This document shows positions 1 to 11,660 of a DNA stretch of 64,000 nt, one piece after another. The position numbers were made by a program, and so were the translations under genes. This DNA comes from Congeria kusceri (lineage: Eukaryota > Mollusca > Bivalvia > Myida > Dreissenidae): the NCBI GenBank assembly GCA_027627225.1, contig JAPFQT010000162.1:85001-149000 (forward strand), given 5' to 3'. The stretch's first letter is position 1, and every line of letters starts with the position of its first letter. The notes beneath the pieces were generated by a model, which worked only from the letters and a program-made list of their open reading frames with translations, was not told where the DNA came from and ran no database searches.

Positions 1-1102
1 TGACATGTTTTCTTTCAATAAATAATTTAATATATAATACAGATGACAAATGACAAATGATGACAAATACATAAAACATTCCAGCGTGTTTTTGTTCATG
101 TTAAACAAGATCTTATTCTATGCGCAATGTACGCAGAAATAAGAAAGGCAAATAACCTGCTTCGTGTAAGATATTGGTAAGATGAAAATAACAATTACCT
201 CGATACGCTGTAGCTTTATGAATAAATATTATTGGTTCTTTATTTCAAACACCGTAATATAGTTAATCAGTGTAAGCAAGACCGTGAGCAAACAATCATT
301 CACTAAAAAAAGGAAAGAGGCAAAACCAAATAAAAATGTGCAGAAATCACTGTAGTGGTTTGGTTCTCGCTGTCATGGTTCGGTTCAACCTGATTGGCCT
401 GGGTCACGCCTTTTTGGTCGCTTCTTTACCGGTTTCTAAAGTTTCGCATTTTCAGACTACAGGCAATGCAACACCCTGGTATCTTGGATCACGTAGTGCG
501 AAGGGTTATTGTACACACAAGCATGCGCTAAAATTACAGGACTAAGCCAAGATGAGAAGACTGAAAAAATGTATGTTGAATTTAAGAATACTGACCCAGA
601 AAACATGCACATATGGGTCCCATATGGGCTGTTTCTGGGCAAGCCCGTATGGGCTTGCCCATATTGGACCTATATGGGCTAGCCCATATAGGCTTGCCCA
701 TAAGGGTCCCGGATGGGTCCCATATTACAGCACTGTGGGGAAAAAATACTTTAAAACGTATTTATTTATTATAAACTTATATTTTTGTGCTAGTATGTGA
801 GTGCATTGAGTTAAGCTACTGTTATTTTATCAAAAAATAGTAATTCAACCATAAGCACATAAATTTACAACCCATATGGGCCCCATTTGGGCTCACATTA
901 AACGACAACAGCCCTGAACAGGTGCCCGACATTCATTTGTATTGTTTTTTTATATAGGTTTTATTTTTATGAATAAAACATTTAATCTATCATTTAGATG
1001 TAATTTTTATCAATAAAGTGCATCGAAGTTTTTAATCATCGCATAATTGCATAAAATAAATTATTTCGAGCTTGCGCATACGAAATTTCGGTAGCGCCAA
1101 AA
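1..1102. other. 5' intergenic stretch, no gene recognised
   Basis: AT-rich sequence with no convincing coding exon. The short open frames here lack splice context and resemble nothing I recognise. It contains one cluster of CCATATGGG-type palindromic repeats (listed separately). Confidence 0.6.
603..728. repeat. CATATGGG-rich palindromic repeat cluster
   Basis: Repeated GGGTCCCATATGGG, GGGCTTGCCCATAT and CTAGCCCATAT words that are near-palindromic, followed by a stray CCCATATGGGCCCC at about 872. The same word family forms the larger array near 11.45-11.66 kb, so this is a dispersed repeat rather than a local accident. Open frames through it (for example from 552) are a by-product of the repeat. 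Confidence 0.75.
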
Positions 1103-1117
1103 ATGTTCAAACAAACG
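1103..1117 (+). CDS. Candidate first coding exon of locus A (MFKQT)
   Basis: ATG with A at -3 (GCCAAAAATG) followed by four codons and a strong donor, GTAAGT, at 1118. The exon ends on a whole codon (phase 0). The acidic exon at 3092 also starts on a whole codon, so MFKQT would join directly to ISDSDE. The alternative N-terminus comes from the exon at 2414-2511. Start context, donor and phase are visible; the join is inference and needs transcript support. Confidence 0.35.
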
Positions 1118-2413
1118 GTAAGTCGTACATTTGTACAGGTAAATAAAATTACTTTTGAATTCTGTTCGATGACATCTCACATTATCAGTCTGCAATTGAA
1201 ATGCATGCCCATATCGTGTGTAAAGAATAGTTGTAAACGCGTTTTGGGGGTATTGTCCAGTTTTGTTTTGCATTTGCCATGTATTTTCACGATGGCAGTC
1301 GTTTGTTTTCAATTTTGTGACATTATGTTGGAAAATATTGCAGGGTATACAGAAACTGTGCTGCACTGTCGAACTGTAAACTGTCAAGTTTAAAAATTCA
1401 TTATGATTCTATATTAATAAAAAGTTTTTTTTATTCAAGGTGAGTCACCTTTGAGTTTCCATGTTTGGTGGGCAGACAGTAGCAACCACCACGCACCTTC
1501 CCTGCGCATCGATTGCGCAATCGCAGTTTCGTCACAGATCCAACCTCATTTTCTTTCGGGAAACACCTACCTTCTTCAATAGCTTGCTCTGGACATATCC
1601 GAGTGTTCCAAAACGAATAATTTGCATCATTTTGTGGCGGGATGTCTATTTTTGTCTACAGTGACCTTCAGGACTTATATAAGTTGTTTAAACGAAAAAA
1701 AAAAAAGAATTTAAAAAATTGATATATTATTTTTTCCCCGTACACGCTCATACACTCTTATAGTTTTGAACGTTTATTACAGATAAATATTTGCTCTTTT
1801 CAATTATAATCGTCAAAAGGCTGCATACCCACGTAAAATATGTTTTTATGGCCTGTTTTCCGACCCACCGTAAAAGCAGGTGCGCCCGCCAGGGGAGGTA
1901 ACTCTAACAGCTTCGGACTCCATATTTACGAACACGACAAATTCGACCTGTAATTTTTGCGAATATTGCAGAGAAAATTAAGTGGTCCTAGTGTTCATTG
2001 AAGGTTTTCAAAAGTTTATAATGTCATGCATTTATTGCAATAATGCAATCGATATGTCTTTTCTGCAAATTGGTGAAATCATGGCAATATCGTTCGTACC
2101 ATGTTAGTTCGTACCGAGTTCGTACCCGATTATTTAAGACCAGAAGAATTTTCTTATTTCTTTTAGTTTTTATTAGCATCAAGTTGCATTTTGGATATAT
2201 TTTTATGCATTTGGAATGAGTGAACAAGAAGTGCATGTTCCTCGACTTATGACAGATTTTTCAAAGCTCTTACTATTTAGCAAATGCAATCCATTTCTTG
2301 TTTTTTTTTTTTTCACTGTCAGTTTCAGTTAGTAAATTATTCTATGAAAACCATAGTTTTTTTAATAGCATGAAAACAACTTATTTGTGTTCTTTATTGT
2401 TTTTACCTTTCAG

Positions 2414-2511
2414 TTTCCTATCCCTTGTCTGCCATTGTCGACCCTATGTCAGACAACCACGAAAGAACCCCACCAAGTCCAGGGTTGGATAATTTGTGTG
2501 AACCAATATTG
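2414..2511 (+). CDS. Locus A ORF1, upstream exon
   Basis: Preceded by a pyrimidine-rich acceptor (TTTTACCTTTCAG) and followed by GTACTG after the last codon. The frame is open from the acceptor and contains ATG at 2446, giving MSDNHERTPPSPG and onward. The exon ends in phase 0, which matches the exon at 3092. Whether translation starts at 2446 or enters from a further upstream exon (phase 1 would be needed) cannot be decided. The protein part is short, polar and proline/serine-rich, with no domain recognised. Confidence 0.45.
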
Positions 2512-3091
2512 GTACTGGTTTGTAATGAGTCATATTGTTGAAAAAACATATTATCTATGTTGATATGGTTAACTCGGACAAATACTCTATGTCAATGTTG
2601 CCCCTGGGTAAAACCGCATAATTATGACTCATAAACCTTGTGCATATCAATATTTGTCTTAAAAATGCATATAAAACGTTAGAGAATAAACAGTTTCATG
2701 CTGAGTCTTTTACATGTTAAAGATCAGTATTAAAAGCAAGTGAGACCGTCTTAATATGAATTTGTTAATGTTTTTTTACATTAATTCGTCAGTTACAATG
2801 AGTGATTTTATATTGTCAGGTGGTCGTTTTAAGGGGTTTAAGATCCTTTAGCCGGGTTAAAAATACCTGGGTATTTCTACCTAATGACCCGGCTATTTCG
2901 TTCTGTTTAGTGTTATTTTTATATGTAAATCATGACACACCGCCTACTTTTCAGATTTCCCATTATACATCAAAACATAATAAAACGCCTGCATTTTAAT
3001 GTCAATTTAAAAAAAAAATTGGGGTTGTTTTGAGATGGATTTCAAACCTATTAAGGTATTTTCACTGTATTAGGAATCATACTTTTGTCAG

Positions 3092-3409
3092 ATATCTGAT
3101 AGTGACGAGACGGAGCAGTCGGAGGGTGAGGAAACCCAGGCACCACCAGAATACGTATGGTCCCTAGAGAGTCAGCCAGCACCTCAGCCAGTCGAAGTTA
3201 GGTCAGTGACAAGCCAGACGTTACATTCTGGGGGTATTATTTGCCTTGAAGGAAATATTTACACAGGCCACCACACTTATAATGTTATTGACAACATCAA
3301 TGCAGGTGATCATGTAATAGGTAATGAAAGCCTGTCCAAACTGACACAGACAATAGTAACGGGCAACACACACTGTTTGGACGTATACTGTGAATATTTA
3401 GACCACTAA
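3092..3409 (+). CDS. Locus A ORF1, acidic terminal exon
   Basis: The acceptor is ...TTTTGTCAG just before 3092. The frame opens with ISDSDETEQSEGEE, a serine/acidic (possible CK2-site) stretch, continues through a proline/glutamine-rich part, then a compact segment rich in glycine, histidine and cysteine, and ends at TAA 3407-3409. With the exon ending at 2511 the product would be about 127 residues. Its stop lies one base before the ATG of the 1024-residue ORF that follows, so the two frames share one exon. Function unknown. It may be an independent small protein, or an upstream ORF that limits translation of ORF2. Confidence 0.55.
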   Translation: MSDSDETEQSEGEETQAPPEYVWSLESQPAPQPVEVRSVTSQTLHSGGIICLEGNIYTGHHTYNVIDNINAGDHVIGNESLSKLTQTIVTGNTHCLDVYCEYLDH

Positions 3410-3410
3410 A

Positions 3411-6400
3411 ATGAGTTTAGGGAAATTTTTGACCCAGCTGAACATTACAATGGAATCATTAATATCTAATGACTTTGTGTCTTCTTCACAAGTTGAGTTT
3501 ACAAATGGTTTGGCAATTGATTTACTGAACGCATGTGTGTACTTGAAGTTAGTGATAAGAGAAAATATCTTTAATTGGATTTCAATTTTATCAAAAACCA
3601 ATATTAATGAAATTAGCAAAGAGGCAACATTGAGCAAAATTCACAGGGTCAATCAGAACAGCAAATCAAAGCGTGGACAACAGAAGGAGATTTTTTTGTG
3701 TCAGAAGTTTACGATACCAACACAAACCCAATCTGAATCTGCAACTCCAACATTACTTGAACCTGTCATCTCAGACAAACAGAGTATCTCAGACAAACAG
3801 AGTGTCATCTCAGACAAACAGAGTGAAACGTTAAGATTGAAATTACATGAAAAAGGACTTGTAAAACAAACGAAAGAAAAATCAAAACAATTAAAGAGAA
3901 AATTAGAGAGGTCAGAGAAAAGAGCTGATGAAAAAAGAATAAAATTGGAATCATTGCAAAATGAGAACAAGAAGTTGAAACAAGAGATGAAGAACACTAA
4001 AAAAGTAGACAAATCTGCTCATATGAAATTAACTAGAACAAGTGTAAATAATGCAAAACTAGTACAATCAGTTAAGAATTTGAAAAGTGTTCAAATGACA
4101 TTAAAGCAAGAATTTCATGAAAAAAATAAACAAATCGAAGTTTTTGAAGCTCTTCAACATGAGACTGAGGAAATTGTTGCCACAGCAGAACAAAATGCTA
4201 AAGATCTGAAAAATGCTAACTTGACAGTTGACTATTTGACCTCATTGGTAAAAGATGTTCCTGAATTAGAACTTTTTGATAATTGTGAAAAGAAATATAC
4301 AAACGAAACTGTTCAATGTATAATGAATCTTACTGATTTAAAGGTGCCAACAGAAAAAATTGGAGGTGTCATCAAGGAAGTTGCCAATCTTTGTGGAAAA
4401 AATGTCAACCGTGTACCATCAGCAAGTACTGTAAATAGAATTGTGGACAGTAAAGTTGCATTAGCAGAGACTCAGATTGGAATTTTGTTGAAAGACAGGC
4501 AACACACAACACTTTATACCGATGAAACTCGTAAATACGGGAAAGTTTTGCAGACTTACATCATAACAGATGATGAGCAAACATTTTACATTCTTGGTCT
4601 CCGTGAAATGGTAGACAAAAGTGGAAAAAGTACACTGGACACTTTCAAAGAAATATTCAATGATATCACAGACTACTGTCATGAACATGAGAACAACAAT
4701 GACATGAACGTTGGGTACAAATTGTTGGCAAACATTCGAAACACAATGTCCGACAGAGCATCAACTGAAAAGCAATTCAATAAACTGCTAGAAGAATTCA
4801 GATCTCAAATTCTACCAGAAATTGTGGATGGTTGGCAAGACTTAACCACAGAAGAACAGGCACTGTGCACACACATGAACAATTTCTTCTGTGGGCTACA
4901 TTTACTAGTCGGACTTGCAGATACATGTGAATCAACTATCAAGAACTTTGAGAAAAACCTTCTGGATGATAAGGACATTGGTTCTGGAGCAAAACCAGAG
5001 TTGAAGAAGTACCATAGGAATGAAAGTGGGACCCTTCGCATAATACGAACAGCATCAAAGTCATTTGCAATAGGAGAAGATGAAAAAAATGGCGTCAGTC
5101 TTCCTTGGGGAACATACCTGAAGTCAAAAGGAGACAAAAATTACATTGTCAGATTTAAACACAACCGTTTTAATTTGGTGTTTAGTTTAGCTTCAGCTAT
5201 ATTCCATCACAGAGATGACATCAGTGTATTTCTTGACCAAGTGCACGGTCTATCAAATGACTTATTGAAAGCTGTGACATTAGACATCAAAGAATCTCTC
5301 TACCTTGCAGGATTGAAGTCATTCGGTTTGATCTCTAAACTGATTACGGGTCCATTGTGGAGACTGTTGGAAGCTCCAGGACATATACTCGAAATGAATG
5401 TTCATTATAAACATTTGGTAGACTTCCTGATGAAAGGAGCAGATAGTGTTGAAGAAATTCAGAAATTCATAGATGGGGAAGCAAGTCCTTTTGAAACGGA
5501 TGTTTCAGATGATGTGCAGTCGCGGAAGCTGTTTGAAAAGCATGAGGAACTAAATGAAATTCTTTGTCCAATCCTACAAGCTTTGTTTCTGTCAATGGCG
5601 GAACCCCTGAAAAGAATGATTGCAGACCATCTTCCTGGGGGTCAATTTACTGAACCGAGCGAAACGATGATGTCTGAAACTCGATCTGTCATGAAACACA
5701 ACAAACTTCCAGAGTTTGTGTTTGGTCAACTTGATCAGCTGCTACGTTACCGCCCAAACGCAACTCTTCTTACAAATGAAGCTTATCTCATGTACTCGCA
5801 CAACAAGACAAGGAAGTGGTTGGAATCATTACCAGATACTGAGAGAAACCAGCTTCTAGACCAAGCAAGGAAACAAGGGAAAAGTATGAGATTAAAATTT
5901 AAGCAAAGACTGCAGGCCATAGAGGCAACACGTTTACAAATTCAGGAAGAGCGAAGAAGGAAGTTAGAGGAAACAGAACGGAAGAGAATACAAGGATTAG
6001 AAGATATGACCAATGCTGTATGTTACTATGGTCTCTGGCAAAGCGAAGAGCAAGTTGATGAAGGATTGAGTAGACTTGAATCTGAAAAAGAGAAAAGAGA
6101 AGCCCTCCAGAGTCAGCTCAAGTTCAGGAGGAAAGTGCTGAATCAAAAGCACAAAGAATCAAAAGTGTACAATTTCAGTAAGAAGAAGTCAGATGGAAAA
6201 TATGAGAAACTGACTATTGATGAATTGAAAGAAAATGTGCTAAGACTCATTCGTGACTGTCTAATTCAGCCAACCCAAGAAAAGGAGAAGCAAAATGTGC
6301 CCTTACTTGTTGGGAAAAATGTATCCCACACATTTGCAGATTGGCAAGAGTACAATGGCCATGTAATTTCTGTAGTGCCCGGGTTTAACGAATGGTACAA

Positions 6401-6485
6401 CATCAAATATGACAATGATGAATCAATATACACATATAATCTAGTGGAAGATTACAAAAAAGGTGATCTTAAAATTAAGGTGTAA
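3411..6485 (+). CDS. Locus A ORF2: 1024-aa coiled-coil protein, probably transposon-derived, with Tudor-like tail
   Basis: A single uninterrupted frame from ATG 3411 to TAA 6483-6485. Visible layout: residues ~119-140 carry three copies of an ISDKQS motif; ~150-270 are a Lys/Glu-rich coiled coil; a globular core has TLYTDETRKYG (~367-377), MSDRAST (~446) and MNNFFCGLHLLVGLAD (~489-504); a second charged helix lies at ~830-865; and ~967-1019 has the beta-rich pattern (GHV...W.NIKYD.DE..Y.YNL..DYKKGDLKI) of a small Tudor/SAGA-like fold. The TD, SDR and CGLH blocks recur, as I recall, in an uncharacterised family expanded in marine invertebrates. An RNase-H-like transposase ancestry is my inference. 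The absence of introns over 3 kb, beside a spliced ORF1, fits a mobile or retro-derived origin. No terminal inverted repeats were found around it. No function is assigned. Confidence 0.8.
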   Translation: MSLGKFLTQLNITMESLISNDFVSSSQVEFTNGLAIDLLNACVYLKLVIRENIFNWISILSKTNINEISKEATLSKIHRVNQNSKSKRGQQKEIFLCQKFTIPTQTQSESATPTLLEPVISDKQSISDKQSVISDKQSETLRLKLHEKGLVKQTKEKSKQLKRKLERSEKRADEKRIKLESLQNENKKLKQEMKNTKKVDKSAHMKLTRTSVNNAKLVQSVKNLKSVQMTLKQEFHEKNKQIEVFEALQHETEEIVATAEQNAKDLKNANLTVDYLTSLVKDVPELELFDNCEKKYTNETVQCIMNLTDLKVPTEKIGGVIKEVANLCGKNVNRVPSASTVNRIVDSKVALAETQIGILLKDRQHTTLYTDETRKYGKVLQTYIITDDEQTFYILGLREMVDKSGKSTLDTFKEIFNDITDYCHEHENNNDMNVGYKLLANIRNTMSDRASTEKQFNKLLEEFRSQILPEIVDGWQDLTTEEQALCTHMNNFFCGLHLLVGLADTCESTIKNFEKNLLDDKDIGSGAKPELKKYHRNESGTLRIIRTASKSFAIGEDEKNGVSLPWGTYLKSKGDKNYIVRFKHNRFNLVFSLASAIFHHRDDISVFLDQVHGLSNDLLKAVTLDIKESLYLAGLKSFGLISKLITGPLWRLLEAPGHILEMNVHYKHLVDFLMKGADSVEEIQKFIDGEASPFETDVSDDVQSRKLFEKHEELNEILCPILQALFLSMAEPLKRMIADHLPGGQFTEPSETMMSETRSVMKHNKLPEFVFGQLDQLLRYRPNATLLTNEAYLMYSHNKTRKWLESLPDTERNQLLDQARKQGKSMRLKFKQRLQAIEATRLQIQEERRRKLEETERKRIQGLEDMTNAVCYYGLWQSEEQVDEGLSRLESEKEKREALQSQLKFRRKVLNQKHKESKVYNFSKKKSDGKYEKLTIDELKENVLRLIRDCLIQPTQEKEKQNVPLLVGKNVSHTFADWQEYNGHVISVVPGFNEWYNIKYDNDESIYTYNLVEDYKKGDLKIKV
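3766..3830 (+). repeat. In-frame tandem repeat encoding ISDKQS
   Basis: ATCTCAGACAAACAGAGT occurs three times in a row, separated by zero or three bases, inside ORF2 just before the coiled coil. The copies are almost identical at the DNA level, so the expansion is recent and the copy number may vary between alleles. Confidence 0.85.
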
Positions 6486-7540
6486 ATATTAGTGTAAATG
6501 TTCATTACCTTTCATAGTCTTTAGTGTTAGTTAACTTTTCATACTCTTTGAATCACCAGGTATTTTGTATGTGGTTCTGCCTGCTTAAGTGTTATTACAG
6601 ATTGATAATGTCCGTGTTGACAAAGACCTAAAGATGTTCACTATAATGTAAGATCAGTTCAGACTGTTCCCAGTTCAGTTACCTGTTACCTGTCACCTTG
6701 TATGGAGTTTTTCAACATCAGAGCATTCAGTTATAGTTCAGGAAGAATCGCAAATTGTTTCTAAATATATTAGCAATTTTATGTTCATCCTTATTATGGA
6801 TTTAAGCTCTGATTTTGAAAACTTAGTTTATGCCATTTTTTTTTAACTTGTTAGCGTTTTCCGGAATCGGCTGCTTTCTACTAAAACAATAGTTAGAACA
6901 CTTGTTTTCTTCAGTTCACATTCTGCAGTTCAGCTTAAAACCTTTTGCATGAATGTTCAGTTAATAACACTTGGTGTTGCATGCATTTACATTGTTGTGA
7001 TTACAATAACAATCATGTTGTTGATGACCGTGAATTTTAACTTTATTGAAGGTGATATTCTTAAAAATAATCAACTCTGTATTCTACTAAAATATCATAC
7101 TCATATCATTGAAATCACTGCTAACATTTGGTGTGGTTTAATATGTATACCTAATCTTTTCCTATTCACTGCAAACTAAATCAACCAAGCTTTTCTCAGT
7201 GTTTCATGTAATATAATATGTTTTTTTTGTCTGTTTTCAGATTTTCGTCTGCCGAAGCCGACCATTCTGCTTGTCAAAGAAGATGTTAATCTGACCAGAA
7301 CTGTTTAGGAAGTGCTCCAAAGGTTATCCATTGTGTTAAATATATTGCCAGTAACTATTTTTAATGTTTTTGTATGTTAGAATGCAAAAAAACTTCGACA
7401 GACAAAGTGGGGTCAGGATTTTGAAAATATCTGTTTTTTGATGCTTCAGATTTCCATTTTTTCATATTTTTCAAAGTTGTGTATTTTGATAAGTATATGT
7501 CCAAATTGAATAAATAAAGCAAATTTGTAAATGGTGTTAT
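6486..7540 (+). other. 3' UTR region of locus A with a polyadenylation signal
   Basis: AT-rich, no coding signal. A possible 3' UTR exon starts after the acceptor CTGTTTTCAG ending at 7240. Overlapping AATAAA signals lie at 7509-7518, which places the transcript end near 7535. The small ORF at 6949-7179 has no other support. Confidence 0.45.
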
Positions 7541-9260
7541 GTATATTATTAGGAAATGCAAAGCTTTCAGAGGTGTTGTGGCCAAAAAAAAATGTGTGGT
7601 GGTTGCTACAGACAGTTGATATTCACAAGGAGGTTGCGTTATACCAGCTGGCGAGGCAATTCAATATGAAGGTGCTAAAGAGAAATTTGCGGTCCTTCAG
7701 CTTTGAATTACTTGTATAGTAAGTCTAGTTAATGTTTTATGGAATACGCGAATTGTAGTTTCATTAATATGAATGTCATGTAGATGTCCAAAAAGATACA
7801 TAAATGATACAATGTACTAGCATAATGTGATACAGGCAATACAATAAATATTATCTTATATGTGACTTTTTTGTCATCCCAAAACATCAAAGCAACTTTT
7901 CAATAATCAACACTTGACAAAAAAGATTTTTGCCAGAGTCGAAAATGTTATGTTGAGCAATTCAGAGGGGGTATTATAGCGATTTGCCGCAATAACGATT
8001 CGTCACATAACGATTCGCCATAGGTTCGTAACAATTCGCCACACTAGTAAAGTTCTGCTATTAGTTCAACTGTTGAACACCTTTAATTCGGTGTTTGTAA
8101 CAAAGATAATTGGTGCTAATTGTAATTGATGTGGGTTGACGCCTGGTGAACGATTGCAGTTTGTTATCGTAATCATCTGTTAAAGCATTTTTTTAGAAAT
8201 ATAATATCCCGGGCCAAGTCTAGTAAAAATTATTTATTTCAATCGGAACAGAACAAAATATTCTTAAACATAAACATATTACAGCTCATCGTTTTATTTC
8301 ATTTTATAAAATTAAACATGCACAAATGCGCATACATGAAAGACAAATATCGTACGAGTAGTACTGGTATATTAAACTTCTAATATAGTTTCTAAAAAAT
8401 AAATCATAAAATTAATATCATAAAGGTTTGAGTAAAAGTACGTAATAAACTGTTGAATACGTATGGGTTTCCCCTTTTATCCAGAGATCTATTAATTCAT
8501 TTTTATTTGGTAGTAAACTTAATGAAAATTGAATATTTAACTACTGTACAACATGTGGATAATGTGTTTGCAATTACATATTTGCACATGTGCAACATTG
8601 GCACTTCAAGAGGCTGAGCATGCTATTTGCTGGTCGAAACACCACTGGACATTTTGAAACTGTTTTAGCAAAAAACTTAAATTCCTTCTGTTTTTTGTAG
8701 GAACAGATTATTTGGTGAGAATATGACATGAGCATTAAATGTATAAAGGACACAACCGCCACTGCATAGACTTGATAATTTAAAGTTTTAAATTTAATAA
8801 CATGCAATGTAAAGTTGTGGTGCATAATCATAATGTTGATTTAAATGTTTGTTGAGAATATATGTGTAATTTTTTCCATTCGCAAGTCATTGGGTACCCA
8901 GGTAGTGAAAATGGATCCGGGTACTCGTCAAAGCTTATCTGACCCTCGGGTATCCGGGTAAACTTTTAACCTAAATTGATAGTTAATCCTTGACACAATA
9001 AAATTCATGTAACAATAATCGTCGTAGTCGTCGGCATTGCTATAATTCTCAGTATTGTACATAGTGCATTATAAAGTACAAATTAATAAGCTTTATTAGT
9101 GATATTGTATTCTTCATATACATGTATCTTTAAATGCAACTTATAGAAAAAAAACACATTTCCTTTAAATTATAATGATCATCAATTTCCACCAAATATC
9201 TTTGTTTTAATCATCAAAGTAGTGTGGTGAATCATTATGAGCTTGTGGCTAATAGTTATG

Positions 9261-9357
9261 AAACTGTTGCAAATCAGTATTAAACTGTGGCGAATCATTA
9301 TTAAACGGTGGCGAATCAGTATTAAACTGTGGCGAATCATTATTAAACGGTGGCGAA
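9261..9357. repeat. 21-bp tandem repeat, 4.6 copies
   Basis: Units of the form AAAC(T/G)GTGGCGAATCA(T/G)TATT repeat head to tail. The variant bases alternate, so the real higher-order period is 42 bp. Too regular and too short-spaced for a CRISPR array, and the genome is eukaryotic. Confidence 0.85.
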
Positions 9358-10702
9358 GCTTTACTAATTCTTCACAGGGCATAGAAATAACTAGCCTGGT
9401 CAAATATTTTTTGAAAAAACACAAGGGAAGTAATTGAAATTTCGATATATTCTGTCAAAAAAATCTATACCGCGACTTATTATTGATTTTGTATCTGATG
9501 GTTTTTACCTATTGTTTATTTGTATGTACGTATCAATTTTGAAGCATACCACGAAGACTTGTGGACCGTGATGAGGCAGCCAAAAAGTATACCACAAATG
9601 ATGCATGTACCACCAGCCTGTTCTACATTATGCTACTCCAAGGTCAACTATATCCCCAATAGCTAATAATACAAAATATGGATGGATCAGCACACGTACC
9701 AAAGAAAAGAATGGTATGGGTCACTAGATTAACCGAAAGCGCATAGAAACTTACCGAAAGCCACCAGGAATGCAGAAAAATCAAACATTTTATATTAACG
9801 AGTTATTTACGTTTTCAAAATAAATTGCAATCAAAATTGTATGTAAAATAAATAAAACATTTACATATTGAATACATTAACAAATACCTATCACGACATT
9901 TCGTGGTGTGTAAACGCGGCCCATAAAAGCCTTTCAGATAGTTGTAAAATGTGATGTTTATGCATGCCAAAAGAAAGGAAATCTTAAATAAAAAGAAATA
10001 AAAGTATTAACATTATCAAAACAGTATGAACAATATTTATTTGTTTTAAACCGATAGCGTGTTCAAGTAGTCTGAAAGATACACTAGCATCTTTGAATCA
10101 CTTTGATCCAATAATAATAACCTTTGTTTCTGTAAAGTATATGTATTTTAACATGTTTATGTTTCAGTTCACAATCAACGTTTTAAATGAATAAATTAAG
10201 ATTTTTTCCTTAATAGCACGAGACCTAAGAATCTTCATCATGTGGAGGTCATGGAAGATGGCTTCAAGGCTTAACACTCGACTCCTGGGCTGCAACGACA
10301 AGGCTATGGAACATTCAACAATCAAATAACAGACTAAAGCAAGGGTGGCGGGTGGAAACAAAGAAGGTCTATAAAGTCCATCGTTACATAAAACACTGTG
10401 ATCGGTAGTGATGCACAATTGAATACGAGCATTCCAGTCGTGAGCATTCAGAGTGTTTTGCACTGACTTTGAGTTATGAAATTCGCCACATTGAAAAAAA
10501 CTGTCGCCTCGTTTCACGATTTGGTGACTTTGGTGATCGACAGAAAAACCCTTAATATGTGACATTTTGTGTTAATCATTTACATTAATAGTTTATCTTC
10601 TTTTGTGAAATAACTTGGCTACTTTATCAATTACAATAACAATAAAGTATGTCAATTTTGTGGCAATGTAATGTTTGTATGTCTTTTTAGTCTCAAGTAT
10701 TC

Positions 10703-10749
10703 AGTAGAAAGTGTTTCTCTATATGTGTGAGATTTTATTTACTGCTTAT
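10703..10749. repeat. 47-bp sequence repeated exactly at 63249-63295
   Basis: The segment from AGTAGAAAGTGTTTCTC to ACTGCTTAT matches 63249-63295 base for base in the same orientation, more than 52 kb away. Flanks on both sides differ. It is probably an end fragment of a dispersed element. Confidence 0.8.
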
Positions 10750-11437
10750 GCTAACCATCTGCATTGCATGCAATTGTTTGTCTTTTATGTGAAAATAGTC
10801 TACAATCACAAGATATGCATGCATATATAATAAGTGAGTACATACAATAATTGATTGTGACTACTCTATATAAAGAGAAATATCATTAAAGTTGGAAATT
10901 TTATCCTTTTTTTGCATTTTAACATAATGTGTTTCATATTGTTTAATATTTTTCATGCAATAATTGACTTTTAAGTGATTTCTAATGCATCCTGTTCAAA
11001 TTTTTATGCCTGATAAAATTATATACCTGGTAGATAAGCACATTTCCTGTATTGATATTGAAGGGTTTTTTTAAGCATCAGCTGTATGATGTATATATCA
11101 TATCTGTGTATCTCTCCAGCTAATTTAAATATCTAAAATCAAAATACCGGTATTCTGATAATTCTTTTTGTGTGTTAAATAAAGAAATATTTTGTTTAAG
11201 AATAACATATTTTTATATTGAAATATCCCTGGTTTCTTTGTTGTATTAACTAGTTTTGTACGCTTTTGTTACATGTACAACTATTAAAATATGCTGACCA
11301 TGATATGATTGTCAGATTCAACTGTAAATGTTTTTCATTGATTAAAATTGTATCTTATCGATAACGTTCGTGTTTTGTTTTCCTCTGACAGGTATGACTT
11401 ACAGAATATTGCAGTATACCTACCATATAGGATGAAA

Positions 11438-11660
11438 AAAGGATCATATATAGACCCAAATACTGCCCGTATGCAGCCCATATTGAACCCATATAGGACC
11501 CATATGCTGCCAATATGGGTAGTGCAACCGGGAACCATGTGGGTCCCATATGGGCAGCCCATATGGGACCCATATTCAGCCCATATGGGCTGCCAATATG
11601 GGTCCCACATGGTTCCCGGTTGCAATACCCATGTGGGACCCATATGGGTCCCATATATTT
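11438..11660. repeat. Large CATATG palindromic array / hairpin
   Basis: Dense array of CCCATATGGG and related words. The arm 11521-11565 (GTGCAACCGGGAACCATG...) is the reverse complement of 11582-11628 (...CATGGTTCCCGGTTGCA), giving a hairpin with arms of about 45 bp and a short loop, inside further outer CCCATATGG words. Overlapping open frames on both strands (11335-11797) are translations of the palindrome, not genes. Confidence 0.85.

Larger units (their letters stand above)
7541..11430. other. Intergenic, AT-rich, no gene recognised
   Basis: No exon chain or conserved protein was seen on either strand. It contains a short run of CGATTCGCC words near 7975-8045, the 21-bp tandem repeat at 9261-9357 and a 47-bp segment at 10703-10749 that recurs exactly near the right end of the window. 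The 133-residue minus-strand open frame at 10164-10565 is not convincing (see rejected items). Confidence 0.5.

Noticed and set aside
7531..7719. 62-residue open frame following locus A
   Set aside because: Contains a nine-A run, starts after the poly(A) signal and shows no recognisable motif or splice site; it may be a decayed fragment, but I cannot support it.
9261..9357. CRISPR-like regular repeats
   Set aside because: Repeats are head-to-tail without unique spacers, in a eukaryotic genome.
10164..10565. 133-residue minus-strand open frame
   Set aside because: No domain, no splice context, no resemblance to known proteins that I can see; an ORF this long is possible by chance in 64 kb.
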